Shown here one piece after another: positions 51,993 to 60,423 of a stretch of 64,000 nucleotides of DNA. Origin of the DNA: Micromonospora lupini str. Lupac 08 (GTDB taxonomy: Bacteria; Actinomycetota; Actinomycetes; Mycobacteriales; Micromonosporaceae); assembly GCF_000297395.2 (NCBI RefSeq), contig NZ_HF570108.1, positions 2,510,101 through 2,574,100 of the forward strand. Direction: 5' to 3'. The notes under the pieces are model-generated. The model ran no database searches, was not told where the DNA came from, and worked only from the letters and a program-made list of their open reading frames with translations. Position 1 is the first letter of the stretch. Each line of letters starts with the position of its first letter. The position numbers and the translations under genes were made by a program.

Positions 51993-52022
51993 CCTAGCAG
52001 TACTATGCATCGTACTTCTAGG
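51993..52022. promoter_or_regulatory. PadR operator, 30-bp dyad
   Basis: The dyad is CCTAG-x-AGTAC-x-ATGCAT-x-GTACT-x-CTAGG, with mismatches at the four x positions, centred on 52007/52008 (the ATGCAT at 52005-52010). It lies 20 bp before the padR start at 52042 and overlaps TACTAT (52001-52006), a likely -10; TTGCGT (51977-51982) is 18 bp upstream. Autorepression by the PadR product is inferred. Confidence 0.7.
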
Positions 52023-52041
52023 GTTAGGGGTGGTAGGTCTC

Positions 52042-52407
52042 GTGAAGGTGGCAAAGGATCTGGTGGCCGCGTCTGCGACACCGATGGTGCTCGGCATCCT
52101 GGCCGAGGGGGAGAGCTACGGCTACGCGATCCTCCGGCGGATCAACGAGCTGTCCGCAGGTGAGCTGGACTGGACCGAGGGACTGCTGTATCCGCTGCTG
52201 CACCGGCTCGAGCGCCTGGCCTATGTGGAGGCGAACTGGCAGTCGGTCGCCGGTGAGCGCAAGCGCAAGTACTACCGGATCACCGACCGGGGCCTGGCCG
52301 AGCTGGCCGAGCAGCGCCGGCAGTGGGACACCGTCGTGGGCGCGCTCAAGGAGATCTGGCACGACCGTACGCCGCTGACGGCGCGCCCGCTGGAGGGCCT
52401 CGCATGA
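52042..52407 (+). CDS. PadR-family repressor, second copy
   Basis: A 121-residue PadR protein with TPMVLGILAEGESYGYAILRRI, LDWTEGLLYPLLHRLERLAYVEANW and RKRKYYRITDRGLAELAEQ. The chosen start is the GTG at 52042; longer upstream reading would run through a predicted operator. The stop overlaps the next ATG (ATGA). It shares its two-gene plan with the PadR at 14657 but their operators differ, so they need not cross-talk. Confidence 0.93.
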   Translation: MKVAKDLVAASATPMVLGILAEGESYGYAILRRINELSAGELDWTEGLLYPLLHRLERLAYVEANWQSVAGERKRKYYRITDRGLAELAEQRRQWDTVVGALKEIWHDRTPLTARPLEGLA

Positions 52408-53780
52408 CGGCGCACGACGGGCCGGAGGAGCTGGAGGCGCAGTTCGCGCAGTGGCGCCGATACGTGCTGCGGCGTCGGGAGTTGCAGTCGGTGGACGCCG
52501 ACGAGCTGGAAGACCACCTCCGCGGCTCGGTCGACGAACTCGTCGCGGCGGGCCTCAGCCCGGACGAGGCGTTCCTGGTCGCGGTCAAGCGGATGGGCAG
52601 TCTCGACGAACTCTCCCGTGAGTTCGCCCGGGAGCATTCGGACCGTTTGTGGAAGCAGCTCGTGCTGACCGGCGACTCCGGCAACCCGGCCGCCGGCCCG
52701 CGCTCCCGGCGGGACCTGTGGGTCATGCTCGGCTGTGCGGCAGGCGCGGTGGCGTCCGTCAAGGCGCCCGCGCTGTTCGGGTTGAGCGTCGACGACGACG
52801 GCTCGTTCTACGCGCGCAACGCCACCCTGTTCGCGCTGCCCTGGCTGGCGGCGTTCCTGGCCTGGCGGCGGCGGGCCCGACCGGTGATGATCGCGGTGCT
52901 GGTGGCGCTGTTCGTCCTCGGCGCCGTGGCGGCGAACGTCTACCCCCTGGCGGACGACTCGCAGTCCGTCGTCGTCACAGGCGTCCACCTTCCGATCGCC
53001 CTGTGGCTCGTGGTCGGTCTGGCCTACGTCGCCGACGACTGGCGCTCGTCGCGTCGACGCATGGACTTCATCCGCTTCACCGGCGAGTGGTTCATCTACT
53101 TCGTGCTGATGGCCCTCGGCGGTGGTGTGCTCGCCGCGTTCCTGTTCAACACCTTCGCGGCCATCGGGATCGTTCCGGAGGCGTTCGTCTCGCAGTGGCT
53201 CCTGCCCTGCGGTGCCGCCGCCGCGGTCGTCGTTGCCGGGTGGCTCGTCGAGGCCAAGCAGAGTGTCGTCGAGAACATCGCTCCGGTCCTCACCCGGCTG
53301 TTCACCCCGCTCTTCACCGCCGCCCTGCTCGCCTTCCTCGTCGCCGTCGTCTGGACCAGCCACGGCATCGACGTCGAGCGCGAGGCGCTGATCCTGTTCG
53401 ACCTCCTGCTCGTCGTGGTGCTGGGGCTGCTGCTCTACTCGCTCTCGGCCCGCGATCCGCTGGCCCCGCCCGGCGCGTTCGACAAACTCCAGCTCGCGCT
53501 CGTGGTCAGCGCGTTGGCCATCGACGTGCTGGTGCTGGTGGAGATCACCGGGCGCATCACCGACAACTACGGCGGTACGCCCAACCGGGCGGCAGCGCTC
53601 GGCGAGAACGTGATCCTGCTTGTCAACCTCGCGTGGTCGGCGTGGCTCCTGCTGAGCTTCCTCCGCCGGCGTACCCCGTTCGCGGCCCTCGAACGCTGGC
53701 AGACCGGCTACCTGCCGGTGTACGCCGCGTGGGCCTGGATCGTGGTCCTCGTCTTTCCTCCGCTGTTCAGCTACGCCTAG
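52404..53780 (+). CDS. HAAS/permease-prefix membrane protein paired with PadR
   Basis: This 458-residue protein opens with an N-terminal helical prefix domain (about 8-85, LEAQFAQWRRYVLRRRELQSVDADELEDHLRGSVDELV to ELSREFAREHS). About nine membrane segments follow. No transport or enzyme motif is visible. The prefix domain is the part that usually accompanies PadR regulators and may feed back on the repressor. Larger than the sister protein at 13713. Confidence 0.82.
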   Translation: MTAHDGPEELEAQFAQWRRYVLRRRELQSVDADELEDHLRGSVDELVAAGLSPDEAFLVAVKRMGSLDELSREFAREHSDRLWKQLVLTGDSGNPAAGPRSRRDLWVMLGCAAGAVASVKAPALFGLSVDDDGSFYARNATLFALPWLAAFLAWRRRARPVMIAVLVALFVLGAVAANVYPLADDSQSVVVTGVHLPIALWLVVGLAYVADDWRSSRRRMDFIRFTGEWFIYFVLMALGGGVLAAFLFNTFAAIGIVPEAFVSQWLLPCGAAAAVVVAGWLVEAKQSVVENIAPVLTRLFTPLFTAALLAFLVAVVWTSHGIDVEREALILFDLLLVVVLGLLLYSLSARDPLAPPGAFDKLQLALVVSALAIDVLVLVEITGRITDNYGGTPNRAAALGENVILLVNLAWSAWLLLSFLRRRTPFAALERWQTGYLPVYAAWAWIVVLVFPPLFSYA

Positions 53781-53806
53781 CGGCTGGCCGGCCCGTCCGA
53801 CCCGAT

Positions 53807-53870
53807 CAACCAAGCGGTTGGTTGACAGTGCGGCACAATGATGCTGGACTATCAACCAAGCGCTTGGTTG
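53807..53870. promoter_or_regulatory. two TetR operators flanking a TTGACA promoter
   Basis: CAACCAAGCGCTTGGTTG (53853-53870) is a perfect 18-bp dyad, and CAACCAAGCGGTTGGTTG (53807-53824) is the same but for one base. They are 46 bp apart centre to centre. TTGACA (53822-53827) overlaps the end of the first, and a -10 such as TGGACT or GACTAT (53845-53852) abuts the second. Both lie directly ahead of the tetR start, so binding would occlude the promoter. Confidence 0.75.
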
Positions 53871-53883
53871 AGGATGGCTGAGG

Positions 53884-54444
53884 ATGACGGAACGGCACGA
53901 CCGCCGGCAGGCGCTGGTTCACGCGGCATTCTCGGCGATCGCCGAGAGCGGCTTCGAGGGGTTCCGACTGCGGCCGATCGCTGCCGCGGCCGGCATCGAC
54001 CACTCCACCCTGCACCACTACTTCCGGACCAAGGCCGATCTGATCGCCGCGGTGCTCGAGCACGTGACAAGCCAATTCGAGGCGACGATGCACACCGATC
54101 TGGACCCCGCCACCCGACTGCGGCAACACCTCCGCGAGATCGCCACCGCCGTCACGCAGCGGCCCGAGTTGTTCATCGTGCTCGACGAACTCGACCTGCG
54201 GGCTCGACGCGACGGGTCCACCGGGGCCGACATCGAGCGCGACGAACAGGGCTGGCGGGACGCGCTCACGGCGATCTTCACCGAGGGCGTCGCGCGGCAC
54301 GTCTGGTCGACGGACCTCGACGTCGCCGCCAGCGTCGAACTGGTGATCGCCACCGTCAAGGGCATTCGCCTGCGCCCCGACCGGGCCGAGTCGGTGGTCA
54401 ACCAACTGTGCGACCTCTTCTCACCGGAAAGGCCCCACGCATGA
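53884..54444 (+). CDS. TetR-family regulator of a monooxygenase module
   Basis: A 186-residue TetR protein (RRQALVHAAFSAIAESGFEGFRLRPIAAAAGIDHSTLHHYFRTKADLIAAV). The ligand domain is of variable TetR_C type. The ATG at 53884 follows GAGGATGGCTGAGG. Two strong dyads upstream make it an autorepressor. Its stop overlaps the FAD monooxygenase start (ATGA), so regulator and enzyme are made from one message. Confidence 0.93.
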   Translation: MTERHDRRQALVHAAFSAIAESGFEGFRLRPIAAAAGIDHSTLHHYFRTKADLIAAVLEHVTSQFEATMHTDLDPATRLRQHLREIATAVTQRPELFIVLDELDLRARRDGSTGADIERDEQGWRDALTAIFTEGVARHVWSTDLDVAASVELVIATVKGIRLRPDRAESVVNQLCDLFSPERPHA

Positions 54445-55709
54445 CTGACGTGCTCGTCGTCGGCGGTGGCATCGGTGGCCTCGCCCTCGCCCAGGGTCTG
54501 CGCAGACACGGCATGACCGTCGCCGTGTACGAGCGTGACCGCCACCGCGACGACCGGGTGGACCGCTACCGGCTCGCGATCAACCCGGCGGGCAGCCGGT
54601 CGCTCCGGGCCTGCCTGCCCGACCGGCACTGGCAGGCGTTCACCGACACCGCCGGCCGGCCCGGCGGCGGTTTCGGTTTCCTGGGCACGGACCTGCGCAC
54701 GCTCGTCCTCGTCGAGGACGCGCTGATGTATCCCGACGATCCCGACCCCGCGGAGCGGTCGTACCCGGTCGACCGGCACACGCTGCGCGGCGTTCTCCTC
54801 GACGGACTCGACGACGCCGTCCACTACGACAAGGCCTTCGAGCGCTACGAGCTCACCGCCGACGGTCGCCCCACCGCGCACTTCGCCGACGGAACGTCCG
54901 CCACCGGCGACGTCCTGGTCGGCGCCGACGGGATCAACTCCCGCGTGCGCGCGCAGTACCTGCCGACCGCCACCCAGCGGGATACCGGCGCGGTGGGCGT
55001 CGGGCTCAAGTTGCCGCTGAACGACGACACCCGGGCCTGGCTGCCCACCCGGCTGGCCGAGGGCATGAACCTCATCGTGACCGGTGCGCCGTACTTCCTG
55101 TTCACCTCGGTGTTCGAACGCCGGCAACCAGTGGGGGACGACTACCTGCTGTGCGCGTTCGTCGCCCGTACCGACCTGTTTCCCTCGCGTCCGGAGCGCC
55201 TCGACGGCGCGCAGTTGAAGGCCTACGTCGCGGGGCTGATCACGGACTGGCATCCCGCGCTACGCCAACTGATCGACAGGTGTCCGCCGGCCGACGTCAG
55301 CGCGTTTCCGTTCCAGGCGTCCGACCGTCCGGCGCCGTGGACGCCCTCGCGGGTCACCGTGCTCGGCGACGCCGTACACGGCATGCCGCCGGCCGGCGGT
55401 AACGGCGCCAACACCGCACTGCGCGACGCCGCCCTGCTCACCCGCCAGTTGTCGCTCGCCGACGGCGGCCACCTGCCGCTGCTGGACGCGATCGGCGAGT
55501 ACGAGACCGAGATGCGGGCGTACGGATTCCAGGCCGTCGACCTGGCCCTGCGGACCCTGCACCAGGGCATGACGAGCAACCCGGTAAGCGTGGGTCTGAC
55601 CCGTGGCTGGTTCAGCCTCTGCGGCCTCGCGTCACCGCTGCGCCGGATGACGTTCGGCGCGAGCTGGGCCAGGATCAGCGCCCCCCGCCACTGGGAGCGG
55701 GCCGCCTGA
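54441..55709 (+). CDS. FAD-dependent aromatic/antibiotic-type monooxygenase
   Basis: A 422-residue class A flavoprotein monooxygenase. The N-terminal FAD loop is VLVVGGGIGGLALAQGLRRHG, the second nucleotide motif is DVLVGADGINSRVR, and the third is VTVLGDAVHGMPPAGGNGANTALRDAALL. It should use NAD(P)H and oxygen to hydroxylate a small molecule. Coupling to a TetR gene is typical of drug- or metabolite-inactivating enzymes in this class, but the substrate is unknown. Confidence 0.9.
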   Translation: MTDVLVVGGGIGGLALAQGLRRHGMTVAVYERDRHRDDRVDRYRLAINPAGSRSLRACLPDRHWQAFTDTAGRPGGGFGFLGTDLRTLVLVEDALMYPDDPDPAERSYPVDRHTLRGVLLDGLDDAVHYDKAFERYELTADGRPTAHFADGTSATGDVLVGADGINSRVRAQYLPTATQRDTGAVGVGLKLPLNDDTRAWLPTRLAEGMNLIVTGAPYFLFTSVFERRQPVGDDYLLCAFVARTDLFPSRPERLDGAQLKAYVAGLITDWHPALRQLIDRCPPADVSAFPFQASDRPAPWTPSRVTVLGDAVHGMPPAGGNGANTALRDAALLTRQLSLADGGHLPLLDAIGEYETEMRAYGFQAVDLALRTLHQGMTSNPVSVGLTRGWFSLCGLASPLRRMTFGASWARISAPRHWERAA

Positions 55710-55721
55710 CGAGCGCTTCGG

Positions 55722-56579
55722 TCACTTGCCGGTCACGATGCCCGGGTTGATGCACAGCCCCGGGTTGGCGCCGTTCTTCTCCGCGATCTCCAGGCAGCGG
55801 GTTACCTTGTCGACCTTGGCGTTGGTCTCGGTGATCTGCTTGGAGATCTCGGCGTTCTTGCGGTCCTGCTCCAGGTTGCGGGTCTGCGCGAGCTTGTCCT
55901 GGAACGCCTTGATGTTGCCCTCGGTCTTGTCGTCGTGGTTCACGCGGGTGATGGTCACCGAGAGGATGTCCACGTCGCTGGCGAGGCGGGTGTCCGCGCT
56001 GGTCTTGATGTTCGCCGCGAAGGGCTTCAGGTCGACGTTGAGGTCACCGGTCCGGGCGTCGATCTTCTCCAGGGGGTTGTACGCGGCGAAGGCGTCATTG
56101 ACCGCGCTGTCGAGCTGCACGCCCACCCGCTGCCCCCGGAAGCTGTCGAAGTCTCCCTTGTAGTCCATGAACTGCTTCGGCGCGTTCTCCGGCCGCACCT
56201 GCCACTCGATGAGCACCTCGACGCACGCGTCGGCGAGCGTGCCGGTGCGCACGCGTACGCAGTTGTTGCCGCCGATGTGGTCGTACTTCTGCCGGCCCGC
56301 GTCCCACTCGCCGACCTTCTGCCAGGGAGCCACCCACTTCAGGCCGGAGCCGGTCACCTTGCCGGTGGGCTTGCCGAAGCTCGTGACGATGCCGACCGAG
56401 CGGATCGGCACCGAGTGCGCGCTGGAGGTGACACCGACCAGCAGGGTGAGGGCGAGGAAGACGAGCGCCGCGAGGGCGGCCATCCGCTTCAGTGGCCGCG
56501 CGGGGGCGACGAGAGCCAGGACGGCGCTGACCGCCAGGGCGACGGCGAAGACGATCGCCATGGTGAAGCCGACGGGCAT
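55722..56579 (-). CDS. SPFH/Band 7 membrane protein
   Basis: This 285-residue protein has two N-terminal membrane helices (about 5-26 and 35-50) and then an SPFH domain. The typical opening is RSVGIVTSFGKPTGKVTGSGLKWVAPWQK and the helical end is ISKQITETNAKVDKVTRCLEIAEKNGA. SPFH proteins form large membrane scaffolds. Two Cys near the C-terminus (TRCLE, LCINP) and two in the SPFH core (NNCVRV, DACVEV) may pair. Convergent with the monooxygenase gene. Confidence 0.85.
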   Translation of the reverse strand: MPVGFTMAIVFAVALAVSAVLALVAPARPLKRMAALAALVFLALTLLVGVTSSAHSVPIRSVGIVTSFGKPTGKVTGSGLKWVAPWQKVGEWDAGRQKYDHIGGNNCVRVRTGTLADACVEVLIEWQVRPENAPKQFMDYKGDFDSFRGQRVGVQLDSAVNDAFAAYNPLEKIDARTGDLNVDLKPFAANIKTSADTRLASDVDILSVTITRVNHDDKTEGNIKAFQDKLAQTRNLEQDRKNAEISKQITETNAKVDKVTRCLEIAEKNGANPGLCINPGIVTGK

Positions 56580-56802
56580 GGGGTGGGACCTTCCGTTGGG
56601 CTGTGTGGATCATCAACCTAGGAGGTCCGGTCAAGTCGGCGGGACGGGGGAGTGGAGTCCGGGCACGTCCTCCGCCTGTCGAATATGGATGCCATCGACA
56701 TGGCTCGACTCGCGCGGCCGGTCGTAGGTTTCCTCCACGCGACGGGCCTGTGACCGCGGTCACCGAATCGACCGTCGCCGCGACCGTGCGGAGGATGAGG
56801 CG

Positions 56803-57564
56803 ATGGCCGGGCAAGCGCTCCTGTCGGCCCGCGGGCTGACCCGGGACTTCCGGGGCTTCCGGGCGGTCGACGAGATCGACCTGGACGTCGCGCCGGAGAG
56901 CGTCCACGCGCTCGTCGGCCCGAACGGCGCCGGCAAGACCACCCTGTTCAACCTGCTCACCGGGTTCCTCCCGCCCAGCGGCGGGCGGATCGAGCTGGCC
57001 GGACGGGACATCACGGGGCTGCCGCCGGAGCGGGTCGCCCGGCTCGGCGTGGCCCGCTCCTTCCAGATCACCAGCCTCTTTCCGCAGCTGTCCGCCCGCG
57101 AGCACGTCGCGCTGGCGTTGCAGTCGTCGAGCGGACTGGGCTGGCGGTTCTGGCGGTCGGCGAAGCTGCTGGACCGCTACACCGAACGGGCCGACGAGCT
57201 GCTGGCCATGGTGGGGCTGGCCGAGCTGGCGCAGGCCCCGTCGGCGGCGCTGGCGTACGGCCGCAAGCGGGCCCTGGAGCTGGCCATCGCCCTCGCGCTG
57301 GACCCGAAGGTGCTGCTGCTCGACGAGCCGACCGCGGGCATGGGCCTGGAGGACGTCGACCGGACCGTCGAGCTGATCAGTCGGGTCCGCGCGGGCCGGA
57401 CCGTGGTGCTTGTCGAGCACAACATGAGCGTGGTCGGCCGGCTCGCCGACACCGTCACCGTCCTGCAGGCCGGCAAGGTCCTCGTCGAGGGCCCGTACGA
57501 GCAGGTCCGCGCCGACGAGCGCGTGATCACCGCCTATCTGGGAGCCGCCGATGCTGCGCGTTGA
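56803..57564 (+). CDS. livG: branched-chain amino acid-type ABC importer, ATPase LivG
   Basis: A 253-residue LivG-type ATPase: Walker A GPNGAGKTTLFNLLTGF, LAYGRKRALELAIALA in place of the LSGGQ signature as usual in LivG, LLLDEPTAGMGLED and VEHNMSVV. It heads the operon, and its last 14 bp overlap the livF start. GGAGGATGAGG precedes ATG 56803. The solute is set by the binding protein further on. Confidence 0.94.
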   Translation: MAGQALLSARGLTRDFRGFRAVDEIDLDVAPESVHALVGPNGAGKTTLFNLLTGFLPPSGGRIELAGRDITGLPPERVARLGVARSFQITSLFPQLSAREHVALALQSSSGLGWRFWRSAKLLDRYTERADELLAMVGLAELAQAPSAALAYGRKRALELAIALALDPKVLLLDEPTAGMGLEDVDRTVELISRVRAGRTVVLVEHNMSVVGRLADTVTVLQAGKVLVEGPYEQVRADERVITAYLGAADAAR

Positions 57565-58243
57565 GAACCTGTCCGCCTTCTACGGCGAGGCGCAGGTGCT
57601 GCGGGAGGTCAGCCTGGAGGTCTCCGCCGGCGAGGTGGTCACCCTGGTCGGACGCAACGGCGCCGGCAAGTCCACGCTGCTGCGCTGCGTGATGGGGCTG
57701 CACCCCGGCCAGCGCGGCACGGTGACGCTTGACGGGCGGGACATCACCGGGCTGCCGGCGCACAAGCGGGCCCGCCTGGGGCTGGGCTGGGTGCCCGACG
57801 ACCGGGGCAGCTACGCCACCCTGACCGTCACCGAGAACCTCACCCTGCCGCCCACTGTCGGTCCCGACCCGTGGCCGCTGGAGCGGGTGTACGAGGCGTT
57901 CCCCGCCCTGCACACCCGGCGCGACTCCGCGGCCACCATGCTCTCCGGCGGCGAGCAGCAGATGCTCGCCCTGGCCCGGGTGCTCCGGATGGGGGCGCGG
58001 CTGCTGCTCTGTGACGAGCCCACCGAGGGGCTGTCACCGCTGCTCGTGCAGCAGGTCGGCGACCTGCTGCGGGAGGCCAAGCGGCACGGGGTGACAGTGC
58101 TGCTGGTCGAGCAGAACCTGCACTTCGCCACCGGCGTCGCCGACCGGCACTACCTGCTGGCCGAGGGACGTGTCGCCGAGGCGATGGACAACTCCGAGGT
58201 GCGCTCGCGCGAACGCGAGCTGCTCGCGTACCTCGGGATCTGA
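57551..58243 (+). CDS. livF: branched-chain amino acid-type ABC importer, ATPase LivF
   Basis: A 230-residue LivF-type ATPase with GRNGAGKSTLLRCVMGL, MLSGGEQQMLALARVL, LLLCDEPTEGLSPLLV and VEQNLHFA. The second ATPase of the heterodimer. The ATG at 57551 overlaps livG. Confidence 0.94.
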   Translation: MLRVENLSAFYGEAQVLREVSLEVSAGEVVTLVGRNGAGKSTLLRCVMGLHPGQRGTVTLDGRDITGLPAHKRARLGLGWVPDDRGSYATLTVTENLTLPPTVGPDPWPLERVYEAFPALHTRRDSAATMLSGGEQQMLALARVLRMGARLLLCDEPTEGLSPLLVQQVGDLLREAKRHGVTVLLVEQNLHFATGVADRHYLLAEGRVAEAMDNSEVRSRERELLAYLGI

Positions 58244-58294
58244 TTCTTTTCGACGACGAGCCGCGCGACGGCGCGCGGCATGGATGGAGTGGGC

Positions 58295-59545
58295 ATGCGC
58301 AGGACGGTGGGTGTGGCCGCGGCGTCGGCCGCGGTGGTGCTGGTCGCCGGTTGCGGCGGCGGTGGACCCCAGTCGGGCGGCGATCAGAAGCTGACCGGCG
58401 ACAAGATCGTGCTGGGCGTGCTCAACGACCAGTCCGGGGCGTACTCGGAGTTGTCCGGCAAGAACTCGGTGACGGCTGTGGAGATGGCCATCGCCGACTT
58501 CACCGCGAAGTACGGCGACAAGGCGGTGACCAGGAACATCACCGTGGAGACCGCCGACCACCAGAACAAGCCGGACGTGGCCAACTCCAAGGCCCAGGAG
58601 ATGTACGACCGCAAGGGCGTCGACCTGATCCTGGACGTGCCCACCTCGTCGGCGGCGCTGAAGGTGGCCGACGTGGCCAAGGAGAAGAAGAAGCTCTACT
58701 TCAACATCGGCGCGGCGACCACCGACCTGACCGGCAAGAGCTGCAACAGGTACACGTTCCACTACGCGTACGACACGTACATGCTTGCCAACGGCACCGG
58801 GAAGACCACCACCGAGCAGATCGGCAAGAACTGGTACATCCTCTACCCGAACTACGCGTTCGGTCAGGACATGGAGAAGAGCTTCTCCACCGCCATCACG
58901 GCGGCCGGCGGCACGGTGGTCGGCAAGGACGGCGCGCCGTTCCCGAACACCAGCGGCGACTTCTCCACCTTCCTGCTCAAGGCGCCGACGCTGAACCCGA
59001 AGCCGGACGTGCTGGGCACCATGCAGGCCGGCGCGGAGCTGGTGAACGTCGTGAAGCAGTACAACGAGTTCAAGCTGCGCGACAAGGGCGTGGGTCTGGC
59101 GGTGGGGCTGATGTTCCTCACCGACATCCACTCGCTCACCCCGGCCGCGCTGGCGGGCACCACGTACACCGACGCCTGGTACTGGAACTTCGACGCCAAG
59201 AACCGGGAGTTCGCCGACCGCTTCCAGCAGAAGGCCGGCACCCGGCCGACCTTCGCGCACGCGGCCAACTACTCGGCGGCGTTGCAGTACCTGGAGGCCG
59301 TGCAGGCCGCCGGCACCGACGACGCGGACACCGTGGTCAAGGGCCTGGAGGGCAAGACGGTCGAGGACGTCTTCCTGCGCAACGGCAGGATCCGCGCCGA
59401 GGACCACCGGGTGGTGCACGACGCGTACCTGGCCCAGGTGAAGCCGCAGTCCGAGGTGGCCGAGCCGTGGGACTACGTGAAGGTGCTCAAGACGATCCCC
59501 GCCGCGGAGGCGTTCCGCGCGCCGTCAGCGGACTGCAAGCTATGA
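58295..59545 (+). CDS. ABC importer substrate-binding lipoprotein (LivJ/AmiC-like)
   Basis: A 416-residue extracytoplasmic receptor. The lipobox LVAGC follows the signal segment (VGVAAASAAVVLVAGC) and a Gly-rich tether. The mature protein is a type I periplasmic-binding fold (KIVLGVLNDQSGAYSELSGKNSV, NWYILYPNYAFGQDMEKSF). The ATG at 58295 has GGAG in place; one at 58280 would extend the signal. The ligand may be an amino acid, amide or aromatic acid and cannot be fixed here. Gene order ATPases-binding protein-permeases is less common than the binding protein first. Confidence 0.93.
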   Translation: MRRTVGVAAASAAVVLVAGCGGGGPQSGGDQKLTGDKIVLGVLNDQSGAYSELSGKNSVTAVEMAIADFTAKYGDKAVTRNITVETADHQNKPDVANSKAQEMYDRKGVDLILDVPTSSAALKVADVAKEKKKLYFNIGAATTDLTGKSCNRYTFHYAYDTYMLANGTGKTTTEQIGKNWYILYPNYAFGQDMEKSFSTAITAAGGTVVGKDGAPFPNTSGDFSTFLLKAPTLNPKPDVLGTMQAGAELVNVVKQYNEFKLRDKGVGLAVGLMFLTDIHSLTPAALAGTTYTDAWYWNFDAKNREFADRFQQKAGTRPTFAHAANYSAALQYLEAVQAAGTDDADTVVKGLEGKTVEDVFLRNGRIRAEDHRVVHDAYLAQVKPQSEVAEPWDYVKVLKTIPAAEAFRAPSADCKL

Positions 59546-60423
59546 GTGGTTTCGCGCAGAACACCTTCAACGGGCTGGTGAGCGGGGCGTTCTACGCCCT
59601 GCTCGCCCTCGGGCTCGCCGTCATCTTCGGCATGCTGCGGGTGGTCAACTTCGCGCACGGCGCGTTCTACATGCTCGGGGCGTTCGGCGCGTACGTGCTG
59701 CTCAGCGAGGCGGGCGTGCCGTTCTGGGCGGCCCTGGTGATCATGCCGGTGGGGCTCGGGCTGCTCGGCATGGCCCTGGAACGCGCGGTGATCCACCGGC
59801 TGACGAAGCTCGATCCGCTCTACAACTTCCTGCTCACCTTCGGCCTGACGCTGATCCTGCAGGACCTGGTGAAGCTGCGCTACGGCGTGCAGTCCAGCCC
59901 GTACGCGACCCCCGCGCTGTTGGACGGGACCGTGAACTTCGGCCTGTTCGACTTCCCGACGTACCGCGTGTTCATCCTCGGCTTCGCGGTGCTGCTCTGC
60001 GTGGCGGTGTGGTGGGTGCTCACCCGGACCCGGATCGGCATGGTCGTCCGCGCGTCCACCGAGCGTCCCGACCTGACCCGGGCGTTCGGGATCGACGTCG
60101 GACGGTGGGTGACGCCGGTCTTCGGCTTCGGCATCGGTCTGGCCGGGCTCGCCGGCGTGCTGGCCGCGCCGATGCGCGCCGTCAACCCGCTGATGGGCAC
60201 CGACCTGATCATCGTGGTCTTCGCGGTGGTCGTGATCGGCGGGCTGGGCTCCATCTTCGGCTCGGTCGCCGCCGGCTTCGGCATCGGCCTGGTGCAGGCG
60301 TGGGGTGAGGCGTACCTGTCGAACTTCCCGATCGTGTCGCAGACGATCGTCTTCGTGGTGATGGCCGGCGTCCTGCTCTGGCGTCCGGCCGGGCTGTTCG
60401 GTCGTGAGGAGGCCCCGGCATGA
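59542..60423 (+). CDS. livH: ABC importer permease LivH
   Basis: A 293-residue permease with about eight membrane helices and the LivH signatures NGLVSGAFYALLALGLAVIFGMLRVVNFAHGAFYMLGAF and the EAA-like ATPase contact VRASTERPDLTRAFGIDVGR. ATGA overlaps both ends (with the binding-protein gene and livM). Confidence 0.94.
   Translation: MSGFAQNTFNGLVSGAFYALLALGLAVIFGMLRVVNFAHGAFYMLGAFGAYVLLSEAGVPFWAALVIMPVGLGLLGMALERAVIHRLTKLDPLYNFLLTFGLTLILQDLVKLRYGVQSSPYATPALLDGTVNFGLFDFPTYRVFILGFAVLLCVAVWWVLTRTRIGMVVRASTERPDLTRAFGIDVGRWVTPVFGFGIGLAGLAGVLAAPMRAVNPLMGTDLIIVVFAVVVIGGLGSIFGSVAAGFGIGLVQAWGEAYLSNFPIVSQTIVFVVMAGVLLWRPAGLFGREEAPA

Noticed and set aside
56641..56710. GCCAT-CGAC-ATGGC dyad upstream of livG
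   Set aside because: Only 5-bp arms in GC-rich DNA with no second copy; expected by chance, so not listed as an operator.
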